Shown: in pieces, positions 46,521-55,764 of the stretch
Layout: every line of letters starts with the position of its first letter
Position numbering within the stretch: the stretch's first letter is position 1
Source: Scylla paramamosain
Taxonomy: Eukaryota > Arthropoda > Malacostraca > Decapoda > Portunidae
Direction: 5' to 3'
DNA: 64,000 bases
NCBI RefSeq assembly: GCF_035594125.1
Contig: NW_026973751.1
Location: forward strand, 1-64,000
Position numbers and translations under genes: made by a program
The notes under the pieces: generated by a model
What the model saw: only the letters and a program-made list of their open reading frames with translations
Database searches by the model: none
Told to the model about the DNA's origin: nothing

Positions 46521-47883
46521 TGTAACGCTCCTTTTTATTATTTCTGTGTTTCTTTGAGTCTCCCCAATAATTGTTTTCTTTTGTAGCTTGCGGTGAAGAG
46601 GAGGATAATAGCGGTAATTAAAGGTTTAGTAATTATATGAAAAAGTATATTTATAAGGCGTGTATTCGTGGGAGTGATTTAAAAGTCTTGAAATATTTGT
46701 TATAAATAGTCTTTACTTATTTCAACTGTGGTTTTCTCTAATCAGTGGTAATACGAATAATAGGATTACATCATGTTGCGTCAGCCTACCAGTAACTCAT
46801 AAGGTGTCATTCCCTAGCTTATAAAATATGTTAGTAATTTAGAATTCAATTATTAACTTCAACTAATGTCCAGCCTATATGCTCACCTTGCTAGCCAATT
46901 ATTCCTGCATTTTTATTTAAACTAACGGTTCAGTAAAATTATTTGTGAAAGAAGAGAGAGAGAGAACTAGTTAAGGTTCCAATAACTTCAGAGGCCTGGG
47001 GGTGTTGAGGGAGAGAGCACAGAATGGCGTCTCCCTTCCCTCTGGCAACAGGTGGGTCTCGTAGCTCTGAAATATTTGATTTTTCTTTTATTTAGAAGTG
47101 AATATTACTGTGTTCATGTTTATTATTCATGTCTCTAGTGAAGATATAGTGACTGTACGTGTTGACAGAATGGCGTCTCCCTTCCCTCTGGCAACAGAAT
47201 GGCGTCTCCCTTCCCTCTGGCAACAGATAAAATAGCCAGTGTTGGTCCCACGTGGAGACAGGCCACAGAGTCTTGGGAAAGTGTTAGCCATGTAATGTTT
47301 CTTTAGTCAAGTATAATCTACTGTGAATGTGTTGTGAGCAATATTATTGCCTTAGAGAAGTGATGGATGAAGGCTGTGACGCTATTTAGGGATATAACGG
47401 TGCCCAGAATCAATGGTACTCTTGAGGAGTTATAAAAGTAATTATTTTCTTGTGTATTCGTAGTGTTAAGTAACGGAGTATAAGTGTATATGCCATACCA
47501 GAATTTCAAGTGCCTTATTTTTTTTTTTTTCTAGATTAACCACTCGATAGTGTCATAGTGGGTCAGTCAACCCAAAGAATCCCATCAGTATTATTCATTT
47601 AATTATTTTTTTGCTATTTTTATATTTTTCGTTCCTCCTAATAAAGCCACACTGTAGGTACTGTGTGATAATTAACCTCTCCCTACCCTCTGGCCATGAC
47701 GATGAAGGCGAGAACCATTACCAATCAAAAATGTTTTCTTTTTTTCTATTGTGTGTGCGTGCTTCACCTCTTCTCTCTTCCTCTTCTTTTTTCTTCTTTA
47801 CCGTGAAGATCTTTGCCTCGTCTCATTAGAGCTCTGATCGGACCGGTGAGGAGAAGGGAGGAGGGGGGGGGGGTGGCGTTACA
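46521..47883 (+). repeat. Inner element 5' LTR
   Basis: 1,363 bp from TGTAACGCTCC to GGCGTTACA, nearly identical to 54107-55465. It contains the polyadenylation word AATAAA at 47640-47645. A 29-bp motif starting CAGAATGGCGTCTCCC is present once at 47020-47048 and twice in tandem at 47166-47223. A poly-G run lies close to the 3' edge. Short open frames in it are not genes. Confidence 0.95.
47020..47223 (+). repeat. 29-bp motif repeated three times in the LTR
   Basis: CAGAATGGCGTCTCCC(T...)GGCAA occurs at 47020-47048 and, directly in tandem, at 47166-47194 and 47195-47223. The 3' LTR has the same layout near 54606 and 54752-54809. A role in transcription control is possible but not shown. Confidence 0.85.
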
Positions 47884-47884
47884 C

Positions 47885-47904
47885 TGGTGGCAGCGGTGGG
47901 ATTC
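47885..47904 (+). promoter_or_regulatory. tRNA-Leu primer-binding site of the inner element
   Basis: TGGTGGCAGCGGTGGGATTC lies one base after the LTR. It is the complement of the 3' end of an animal tRNA-Leu (acceptor and T-arm ending CCACCGCTGCCA plus CCA), recalled from known tRNA-Leu sequences. It would prime minus-strand DNA synthesis. Confidence 0.8.
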
Positions 47905-47972
47905 GCTGTAGTCTTGGCCAGTCGTATTGGGAGAGACAGAGTACTGGCAGTTGGGTAATATTGGGTCAAGTA

Positions 47973-48509
47973 ATGTTCAAAGTGGCTGTTGTAGGTCATA
48001 GCCAGGTACCACGTAGGTTTGATGTGGAAGTGGAGAATTCAGAAGTAAGGATATATCGTGCAGGAGGAGCAAGAGCTAGGAATTTCTTTAATGACGAGTG
48101 ATTGAATCACGTCTTGGCATGGAGACATGACCTCACTTTCCTCTGGTTAGGAAGCAACGACATCAATCCTAATACACAGCCTTGTGAATTAACAGATACA
48201 ATTCTGAACATTGGCAAAGAAATTGAACGAAATTGCGGTTCGAAGGTTATTTTGGTAGAAATAGAAAATAGACAGTATCCATCTAGCAGACCAGTAATTC
48301 CGAATGAACGCTATAAAAAGATAAAACGTGCAGTGAATGCCGCTTTGCTTAAAAGTAAACAGTTCTTGTGTATCAATTTTAACAGTTTTGTGTTTACCCT
48401 TGGAAGAGATGGAGTACATTTCGAAACCAGTGCCAAGGCTCAAATTCAACAAAAGTTGGCTATGAATATTAGCAAAGCCAAAGCTCGTCTATTTGGCCCT
48501 GTACACTAA
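47973..48509 (+). pseudogene. SGNH-hydrolase-like ORF upstream of gag (inner element), one stop
   Basis: A 179-codon frame from the ATG 47973 to the TAA at 48507, matching the outer ORF along its whole length. Block I is GHSQ (Ser10), block II GGARARNFF, block III GSND (Asn62) and block V DGVHF (Asp146, His149). One TGA at codon 43 (48099-48101) interrupts it where the outer element has CGG (Arg); a CGA to TGA change would explain it. The gag ATG follows the stop by only 8 bases in another frame. Translation could be by reinitiation or from separate RNAs. Either the stop is a late mutation, it is read through, or the protein is supplied in trans. Confidence 0.8.
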
Positions 48510-48517
48510 AGTTCAAC

Positions 48518-49738
48518 ATGGATCGCATAGAGTCACTAATAGATATGGAGGAGGATGAAGAATATGGTGGAGTTAGATGGGAAAATCCAGAGCAGGGAGA
48601 ATCAGAGGTCAATGCCAATCAGGTAATGATAGATACAATGAAGTTTATGGTGGCTAAACTTGAAAATATGTCAATGAGAATTGATGGATTGGAGGACTCG
48701 CTGAGTAGGGCAGTTCCCCCAGAGGGAGGAGGTACTCCAGCCGTTCTTTCAAACAGTCAGTTGCAAGTTCAAACCTCACTCCCTAGTCATTCCATGCCAT
48801 TAGCCCCAGTCATGACAAGTACCCCTGCGAAGTCAACCTCAGAGGTTAGAGTCAAGCCGGAAGTGGCTAAGTCGCGAGTTGATGGGGACTTGGCGGTTAT
48901 GATTCACACAGCGCAAAGACAAGGAGAAGTAAAGGTATGGGAGGACTGTAAGACATACCTAACCAAAGAGTTTGGCGTGGACCTGAATTTTGATCAAGCT
49001 TGGAGACAGAGTGACTCTTTTCACTATGATTGGCTAGAAAACCCTCAATCCTTTGTTCACAAGTTCAAATGTCACTATGCAGCTATCCGAGGGACATTTC
49101 ATGGTGAAATTCTACCTGATCGAGACAAGCTTCTCAAACGTAAGTTATTGCAGGGATTCCCCAAGAGCAGTAAAGATCTTCTTGAGACGTTCATGGATGA
49201 CAATATTCCCTTGAACAAATTCCTTGGACATGTAGAAAATGAACGGATCTTGCTAATGCAAAAACATGCGTCAGTCAATTCAGTTCCTAATCATCCTGGG
49301 GAGGATACCTCTCGTTCTTGCTCTCGCAGTAACTCGCAGAGTTTAGCCAGCATCCAATCAGATATTTCCTCTCCCCAGTCTGAAAATAATTTGTCAAAAA
49401 TTGCTGCTAAACTAGATCAGTTGCAACAACAAATAAGTAGGTCATGTGTCTCCAAAGCACCTTCATCACCTCGCAAATTCTGTGCATTTTGCCAAACTGA
49501 AACTCATTCCCTGAGAGATTGTTGGAGGAAACCAGAAAGGGGACACTGTTTCGATTGTAGGAGGTACGGCTGCCGTCGGGGTAATCCCACATGCCCGGGA
49601 AAAACCCCACGGACACCTTCAGTTCCCCAGAAAAATGATGGGAGAACAAGTGCCCTTCCCAAGAAATCCCAGTCAGTCCGTAACACACAATTGACAGAAG
49701 GAACACCCAACGTATCAGTCGGTGATTCTACTCAATGA
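48518..49738 (+). CDS. gag: Inner element gag
   Basis: 406 codons, intact. The N-terminus is acidic (DRIESLIDMEEDEEYGGVRW) with a coiled-coil-like segment (MVAKLENMSMRIDGLEDSL). The capsid-like middle includes FDQAWRQSDSFHYDWLENPQ and LKRKLLQGFPKSSKDLLETF. A serine-rich linker follows, then two cysteine knuckles: a canonical C-x2-C-x4-H-x4-C from residue 322 (CAFCQTETHSLRDC) and a variant C-x2-C-x4-C-x6-C from residue 344 (CFDCRRYGCRRGNPTC). It would form the particle and bind the RNA. It ends in a TGA at 49736-49738 that is in frame with pol. Confidence 0.92.
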   Translation: MDRIESLIDMEEDEEYGGVRWENPEQGESEVNANQVMIDTMKFMVAKLENMSMRIDGLEDSLSRAVPPEGGGTPAVLSNSQLQVQTSLPSHSMPLAPVMTSTPAKSTSEVRVKPEVAKSRVDGDLAVMIHTAQRQGEVKVWEDCKTYLTKEFGVDLNFDQAWRQSDSFHYDWLENPQSFVHKFKCHYAAIRGTFHGEILPDRDKLLKRKLLQGFPKSSKDLLETFMDDNIPLNKFLGHVENERILLMQKHASVNSVPNHPGEDTSRSCSRSNSQSLASIQSDISSPQSENNLSKIAAKLDQLQQQISRSCVSKAPSSPRKFCAFCQTETHSLRDCWRKPERGHCFDCRRYGCRRGNPTCPGKTPRTPSVPQKNDGRTSALPKKSQSVRNTQLTEGTPNVSVGDSTQ

Positions 49739-49742
49739 CTAG
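49736..49742 (+). promoter_or_regulatory. Gag/pol junction stop in a leaky context (UGA CUAG)
   Basis: The gag stop is TGA followed by CTAG. The next codons continue without any other stop into protease and the rest of pol, in the same frame. UGA-CUAG is an established high-readthrough context in animal genes. It offers a simple way to make a minority Gag-Pol product. The outer element has TGA CTC at the same place (55762). Confidence 0.75.
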
Positions 49743-52700
49743 GCCGAGAAGATCTATCACCTGTAGTCAACCTCATAGTTAGTGGTAAACTATGTTCTGC
49801 GTTACTCGACACAGGTAGTTGTGTAACCCTAATCCGGCGAAGTACGGTACGTAGGCTGAGTCTTGAAATAGATAAATCCAGGTGTTTGCCATCATTAACA
49901 GCGGTAAATGGAGATCCATTAAAAGTTCTTGGGATGGTAAAAGTTGAAATTCATGTGGGAGATCAAGAAGTGTGCAAACAGTGGATTTCAGTAGTGCCAG
50001 ATTCATACCTCCAAAGAGATTTGTTGCTAGGTTGTGATGTTATTCAGCGGTCAAGATTAACTTGGAATCCGCGGGAGAAGATGATGCTTTGGGGAGGAAC
50101 CTCATATTCTGTTTCTCATGTCCGTAAGACTCAAGTTTGTGTAGGAAGGGTTTGCCAATCTCTTCCCATGAGCGTTCAATGTGAAGAGAAGAGCCGAGTT
50201 CAGCTCAAAGATATGGTTCATCTGAAGCCCCACCAGGGTAAAGTAATTCAAGTTGAGGTTGATGAACACTCGGGATCGAGTCTGTTGGTATATCCTCAAT
50301 CTCGACATTCTTCTCAAACCTGCCCGTTGTTAGTAGAAGTCAGTGAAACCCAAACCATTCCTGTACTTGTAGACAATTTGTCCAAGGTACATAAGTTCCT
50401 AAAGACAGGTACAGTATTGGCCTATTATGAGAAATATTCTGGTCCAGTCGAGGATACATCCTCACAAGTGTGCCACTCCCGTATTGAGAATGAGTTGGAA
50501 CCTCAGAATGATGTGGTAGAAGGAAATGGTACCCGAGCAGAACGTTTGCAGAGTCTCATTAATCAACAGAATTGGGCTCACCTCGCGAATGATCAACAAA
50601 AACAATTGTCCAATGTAGTGTTATCACATGAGAAGCTGTTCATGTTAGAAAAGAAGGGCATAGGCACCATCTCGGGTGAACCTGCCCACATTGCCGTGTC
50701 CGACCCAAACCCTTGCCAATCTCCTATGTACCGTTATCCTGAACATGCTAAGATGTTAGTATCTCAAATGCTAGTGGAGATGGAGGAGAGAGGTGTGATT
50801 GAACCTTCGAGTGCAGCATGGCTGTCTCCAATTGTCCTCGTGAACAAACCTGATGGGAGTAAGAGAATGTGTTTGGATTTTAGACAGGTGAACGAACGGC
50901 TAGCTGCGGATCTTTACCCATTACCTCGGCTTGAGGATTTGGTCAATGTCGCGGCAGGTCACCAGTACTATGCCACACTAGATTTAAAGGATGCATACTT
51001 CCAGATAGTCTTGGATGAGGAAAGCCGAGATCTAACAACTTTCTCTGATGGAATATCACTGTATCGTTTCCGTCGGTTACCGTTTGGACTGAGTTGCGCA
51101 CCCGCAATCTTTTCTCGCAAGATGGCCGAAATCTTGACGCCTTTGTTGCGTGAGGGATGGGTCAAAAACTATCTAGACGATATCATTCTATGGGCCGAGT
51201 ACTTCGACCAGCTAATGGAAAGATTGGGTAGACTGTTCGCCTTGTTAGAGGAGAAAGGTATCAAGCTGAATCTGACTAAGTGCGACTTGGTGAAGCAGGA
51301 GGTGAAATTTCTAGGTCACCGAGTTTCTAAGGATGGAAGTACTCCTGATCAGAAAAATCTAGAAGCAATTAGAGAACAAGCTCCACCTAAAAATGTCAAG
51401 CAAGTTAGGAGATTTATTGGCATGTGTGGGTTTTATCGGAAATTTGTACCCAATTTTTCAAAGATAGCCATGCCTCTCACAAATCTCATGAAAGGGGATG
51501 TAAAGTTCAGTTGGACGGATGAACGTCAGGTTGCATTCGAGGTTCTCAAAACAAAACTTATGTCAACGCCCATTTTGGCTAGTTATCAACCTGAAATTCC
51601 TCTGGTGTTAGTCACAGATGCTAGCGATGAGTGCGTAGGAGCGGTACTGTACCAAGTTCAACCTGATAAAAGTGTCCGACCTCTAGGTTACTATTCTAAG
51701 AAGATCAGTAAGTGCGAGCAGAAGTATTCAGTCACCGACAAAGAAGCGTTAGCTGTCGTGTTAGCTTGCCGTCATTTCCACCATTACCTTTGGGGAACCA
51801 ACTTTGAGATTCAAGCCGACCACCAACCGCTCACTACTATCTTCCGTAGGCGGACTAAGTCGCCCAGAGTAACTAGGTGGATGCTGGAAATGCGCGAGTA
51901 TCACTTTCGCGTAAAGTATGTAAAGGGAAAAGATAATGTAGTGGCTGATCAGTTGTCGCGTCCTGTTAGGCTTATTACACATCAACCCAACATTACCTGG
52001 TTAGGCCTAACCCGAGAGGAATTCATTAAAGGGCAGCGCGAAGATCCAACTTGGAATGAACTCTTAGACTACTTGAAGGGTGGGGTGTTGCCAGGGCGAA
52101 AGATTGCTAAGGCAACCCTTGATCAGTTTGAAGTTCTGGATGGTGTGTTGCACTATGTTAGAGAGACCAAAGATGGCAGTCTAAATTACACTGTAGTAGT
52201 ACCCCGACACCTAGTCAGAAAGGCACTAGAAGTTGCTCATGATCAATCAGGACATTTTGGGCAGTTCAAATCCATCAAGCAGGCAGAAGGGTTGTTTTAT
52301 TGGCCTACTATTAAGTCGGATGTAATACAGTATCTTAAAGAGTGTCTAAACTGCCAAAAATTCAAACACAACCGAGGAATGTCACAGCCATACCGAGAGT
52401 TACCTATAGTGTCACAGCCATTGGAGAGGATTGCCATTGATCTCACTGACATGACCAATGGACAGGAGGGTCAAAGGTATATCCTCACCATCATAGACCA
52501 CTTCTCTAGGTATGTAAAATTTTATCCTCTAAAAACAAAACATGCTCAGGGTATAGTAGCTAAGCTTTCCCAATACATCTCTGACTTTGGCCGGCCACTC
52601 TCCATCCTGTGTGACAATGCCTTGGAGTTCACGGGACGAGAACTAAGAACCTGGGCTGGTCTTCATGGGATAGAACTGCTCTACACCACTCCCTATCACC

Positions 52701-53350
52701 CCCAGTCAAACAGACTCATCGAGAGAATGCACCGGACCCTGAAGACCGTGCTGTCCCAAATGTGCAAGGGTTACCCTTTAAGGTGGCCCGCCCTTCTCAG
52801 TGAATGTCAGTCACACATGAATCTGGCAGTACATAGCAGCACGGGGGTCTCTCCATATGTAGCATTCTTCGCAAGACAGCCACCTCGTTTCGTCACGGCG
52901 CCTCTCCTGACGGTGCAGTCTGAAGATAGTGACGTTCAGCAACTTAAGCGCATGATTAAAGACGCTAGTGTGACGTCACAGAGGAGGTACCGTGCAGTGG
53001 CGAACAGAAAACGACGTGATGAAAAGGTCTCAGTTGGGTCCTTGGTGTGGGTGAAATCAGAAACTCCGTTGCCTGGTACCTCTACCAAATTGAATGCTAA
53101 GTGGAAAGGACCATATCGAGTGAGTGAGGTAATCAGGGACGGTCAACTGTATGTAGTGGAGGACCCCTATTCTGGGAAGTTAGTACAAAGAGCAGCAGAA
53201 AAGGTGAAACCGTATGTGAGCCGGAGTGAAATTATTCCGGAGTTGGAGGAGAACTATTCAGACGGATGTGTTGAGGAGGAGGAGGAGGAGGATCAAGACC
53301 TCCCTCCCCACCGCCGTCGACCTCCCAGACGTCTTATTGAGGAGTGCTAA
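49739..53350 (+). CDS. pol: Inner element pol: protease, RT, RNase H, integrase
   Basis: 1,203 codons in the gag frame after the UGA. Protease: SALLDTGSCVTLI (active-site Asp at residue 24). RT: SPIVLVNKPDGSKRMCLDFR, YATLDLKDAYFQIVLD, FGLSCAPAIFSRKM and KNYLDDIILWA (YLDD about residue 478). RNase H: LVLVTDASDECVGAVLYQ and DKEALAVVLACRHFHHYLWG. Integrase: H-x-H region HDQSGHFGQFKSIKQ with CLNCQKFK, then the catalytic Asp901, Asp959 and Glu995 (AIDLTDM, LCDNALEF, LIERMH; 35 residues between the last two). The C-terminal domain has WVKSETPLPGTSTKLNAKWK and an acidic then Pro/Arg-rich end. All catalytic residues look intact. The start shown is the codon after the stop, not an initiation site. Confidence 0.93.
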   Translation, partial: LGREDLSPVVNLIVSGKLCSALLDTGSCVTLIRRSTVRRLSLEIDKSRCLPSLTAVNGDPLKVLGMVKVEIHVGDQEVCKQWISVVPDSYLQRDLLLGCDVIQRSRLTWNPREKMMLWGGTSYSVSHVRKTQVCVGRVCQSLPMSVQCEEKSRVQLKDMVHLKPHQGKVIQVEVDEHSGSSLLVYPQSRHSSQTCPLLVEVSETQTIPVLVDNLSKVHKFLKTGTVLAYYEKYSGPVEDTSSQVCHSRIENELEPQNDVVEGNGTRAERLQSLINQQNWAHLANDQQKQLSNVVLSHEKLFMLEKKGIGTISGEPAHIAVSDPNPCQSPMYRYPEHAKMLVSQMLVEMEERGVIEPSSAAWLSPIVLVNKPDGSKRMCLDFRQVNERLAADLYPLPRLEDLVNVAAGHQYYATLDLKDAYFQIVLDEESRDLTTFSDGISLYRFRRLPFGLSCAPAIFSRKMAEILTPLLREGWVKNYLDDIILWAEYFDQLMERLGRLFALLEEKGIKLNLTKCDLVKQEVKFLGHRVSKDGSTPDQKNLEAIREQAPPKNVKQVRRFIGMCGFYRKFVPNFSKIAMPLTNLMKGDVKFSWTDERQVAFEVLKTKLMSTPILASYQPEIPLVLVTDASDECVGAVLYQVQPDKSVRPLGYYSKKISKCEQKYSVTDKEALAVVLACRHFHHYLWGTNFEIQADHQPLTTIFRRRTKSPRVTRWMLEMREYHFRVKYVKGKDNVVADQLSRPVRLITHQPNITWLGLTREEFIKGQREDPTWNELLDYLKGGVLPGRKIAKATLDQFEVLDGVLHYVRETKDGSLNYTVVVPRHLVRKALEVAHDQSGHFGQFKSIKQAEGLFYWPTIKSDVIQYLKECLNCQKFKHNRGMSQPYRELPIVSQPLERIAIDLTDMTNGQEGQRYILTIIDHFSRYVKFYPLKTKHAQGIVAKLSQYISDFGRPLSILCDNALEFTGRELRTWAGLHGIELLYTTPYHPQSNRLIERMHRTLKTVLSQMCKGYPLRWPALLSECQSHMNLAVHSSTGVSPYVAFFARQPPRFVTAPLLTVQSEDSDVQQLKRMIKDASVTSQRRYRAVANRKRRDEKVSVGSLVWVKSETPLPGTSTKLNAKWKGPYRVSEVIRDGQLYVVEDPYSGKLVQRAAEKVKPYVSRSEIIPELEENYSDGCVEEEEEEDQDLPPHRRRPPRRLIEEC

Positions 53351-54106
53351 TGTGATGCACGAACTCAGGAGTGAGGAGAAGTGAACAGTGTTATAATGTA
53401 TAGGATGTGAGGGTTAGGAATGAAGTGAGTTAAGAGCAGGAAATCCTCATCCATCACAAGTGTTCGAAGGTCAGTGACACTGTCTCAGCCACAAATAGAG
53501 TGGGGCATTTCGGGAAAGTCGTCCCCAAATTCTCGTCGTGTCAAAACAGTTCATACCAGATGGTAGCTTATGTGTTTCAGTTCGGGGAAGTGTACCCCAT
53601 TCTTGTGGGCTTTAGTTCGAGAAGTGAGGTTTCCAGGGAACGTCGTACTTGGTTACTTCCTCCTCAAGTTACAGTCATCACCTCTAACGGGTCCTAAGTT
53701 TCCCTTGAGGACGTATTACCCCAGTCTTCGTTGTAGTAAGAGGAATGATTTGTGTGAATGGTGGCGAATGTGTCGAATGCTGCGAATGTAATAGATTATT
53801 CCTTTTCTATGAGACGGGAAATAAAGAGAGTGACGGAGTTAGTCAGGTGACTTCTCCATAGATTACCCGTAGAGCAGAGGGTGACTGGGGTCCAAGTTCT
53901 TTTTTCCTGTAAGTATTCTGTATGTGAAAGGTGTTGGTACAATTTCCTACGGGAAGAAATGTACGAGTCAGGTGACTCAAGGGTAAGTGGTTGAGTCAGT
54001 GTCAGCTGTTTAGTAGACCTTATGTATGGATAGGATAGGGAAAGTGTATAGGTAGGATTTTGCATGTATTCTTCACCGTGAGTTTAACTCTGGGAGAATG
54101 GGCGTG
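53351..54106 (+). other. Non-coding 3' region of the inner element
   Basis: About 755 bp between pol and the 3' LTR. I find no env or other ORF with recognisable features; the longest open stretches are under 90 codons and low quality. A purine-rich tract (CTGGGAGAATGGGCG) just before 54107 is the likely plus-strand primer. Confidence 0.7.
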
Positions 54107-55465
54107 TGTAACGCTCCTTTTTATTATTTCTGTGTTTCTTTGAGTCTCCCCAATAATTGTTTTCTTTTGTAGCTTGCGGTGAAGAGGAGGATAATAGCGG
54201 TAATTAAAGGTTTAGTAATTATATGAAAAAGTATATTTATAAGGCGTGTATTCGTGGGAGTGATTTAAAAGTCTTGAAACATTTGTTATAAATAGTCTTT
54301 ACTTATTTCAACTGTGGTTTTCTCTAATCAGTGGTAATACGAATAATAGGATTACATCATGTTGCGTCAGCCTACCAGTAACTCATAAGGTGTCATTCCC
54401 TAGCTTATAAAATATGTTAGTAATTTAGAATTCAATTATTAACTTCAACTAATGTCCAGCCTATATGCTCACCTTGCTAGCCAATTATTCCTGCATTTTT
54501 ATTTAAACTCACGGTTCAGTAAAATTATTTGTGAAAGAAGAGAGAGAGAGAACTAGTTAAGGTTCCAATAACTTCAGAGGCCTGGGGGTGTTGAGGGAGA
54601 GAGCACAGAATGGCATCTCCCTTCCCTCTGGCAACAGGTGGGTCTCGTAGCTCTGAAATATTTGATTTTTCTTTTATTTAGAAGTGAATATTACTGTGTT
54701 CATGTTTATTATTCATGTCTCTAGTGAAGATATAGTGACTGTACGTGTTGACAGAATGGCGTCTCCCTTCCCTCTGGCAACAGAATGGCGTCTCCCTTCC
54801 CTCTGGCAACAGATAAAATAGCCGGTGTTGGTCCCACGTGGAGACAGGCCACAGAGTCTTGGGAAAGTGTTAGCCATGTAATGTTTCTTTAGTCAAGTAT
54901 AATCTACTGTGAATGTGTTGTGAGCAATATTATTGCCGTAGAGAAGTGATGGATGAAGGCTGTGACGCTATTTAGGGATATAACGGTGCCCAGAATCAAT
55001 GGTACTCTTGAGGAGTTATAAAAGTAATTATTTTCTTGTGTATTCATAGTGTTAAGTAACGGAGTATAAGTGTATATGCCATACCAGAATTTCAAGTGCC
55101 TTATTTTTTTTTTTTCTAGATTAACCACTCGATAGTGTCATAGTGGGTCAGTCAACCCAAAGAATCCCATCAGTATTATTCATTTAATTATTTTTTTGCT
55201 ATTTTTATATTTTTCGTTCCTCCTAATAAAGCCACACTGTAGGTACTGTGTGATAATTAACCTCTCCCTACCCTCTGGCCATGACGATGAAGGCGAGAAC
55301 CATTACCAATCAAAAATGTTTTCTTTTTTTCTATTGTGTGTGCGTGCTTCACCTCTTCTCTCTTCCTCTTCTTTTTTCTTCTTCACCGTGAAGATCTTTG
55401 CCTCGTCTCATTAGAGCTCTGATCGGACCGGTGAGGAGAAGGGAGGAGGGGGGGTTGGCGTTACA
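54107..55465 (+). repeat. Inner element 3' LTR
   Basis: 1,359 bp from TGTAACG to CGTTACA, nearly identical to 46521-47883. Differences seen by eye include GGCATCTCCC for GGCGTCTCCC, AGCCGGTG for AGCCAGTG, TTGCCGTAG for TTGCCTTAG and a shorter G run near the end. AATAAA lies at 55225-55230. Confidence 0.95.
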
Positions 55466-55469
55466 GTAG
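55466..55469. repeat. Target site duplication GTAG (right)
   Basis: Partner of 46517-46520. The outer gag resumes immediately after it. Confidence 0.9.
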
Positions 55470-55470
55470 C

Positions 55471-55764
55471 CCTGACCCAATAACTCAAAATCCCCCAGAC
55501 CTAACAAATGCAACATCCAAGGAATCAAGGGAAATTTGGGAACTTAAGCAACAGATTAAAAGTCTCACTGATCAAGTAGGAAGGTTGAGAACCTCCCCCT
55601 CTCCAACACAACCCGCTAAATATTGCTCACACTGTCAAACCCATAGTCACACGCTGAGAAAGTGCTGGAGAAAACCTGCCCGTGGATCATGCTTTGACTG
55701 TAGACAGCATGGGTGCTGGAGAGGAAATAAAGACTGCCCCGGAAAACCAAATCAGAATATATGA
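55471..55764 (+). pseudogene. gag: Outer gag, part 2 (C-terminal) with terminal UGA
   Basis: 97 codons continuing the frame broken at 46520. The content is a coiled-coil-like segment (WELKQQIKSLTDQVGRL) and the same two cysteine knuckles as the inner gag: C-x2-C-x4-H-x4-C (CSHCQTHSHTLRKC) and C-x2-C-x4-C-x6-C (CFDCRQHGCWRGNKDC). It ends in TGA at 55762-55764 followed by CTC, in frame with the protease that follows. The gag is about 371 codons in total, close to the inner element's 406. Confidence 0.87.

Larger units (their letters stand above)
46521..55465 (+). mobile_element. Inner LTR retrotransposon (Ty3/Gypsy type), complete, recently inserted
   Basis: 8,945 bp: 5' LTR 46521-47883, tRNA-Leu primer site 47885-47904, SGNH-like ORF 47973-48509, gag 48518-49738, pol 49739-53350, non-coding 3' region 53351-54106, 3' LTR 54107-55465. 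The ends are TGTAACG and CGTTACA, with a 4-bp GTAG target duplication on both sides. The two LTRs differ by only about seven substitutions plus small homopolymer changes by eye. Gag and pol are open. No env-like ORF is present. It lies inside the gag gene of the outer element. Confidence 0.95.

Noticed and set aside
47885..47905. tRNA-like sequence suggesting a tRNA gene
   Set aside because: Only the complement of a tRNA 3' end is present, next to an LTR. No cloverleaf follows, so it is a primer-binding site.
53351..54106. Possible env gene between pol and the 3' LTR of the inner element
   Set aside because: No ORF over 90 codons has a signal peptide, cysteine pattern or transmembrane segment. 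The region looks non-coding.
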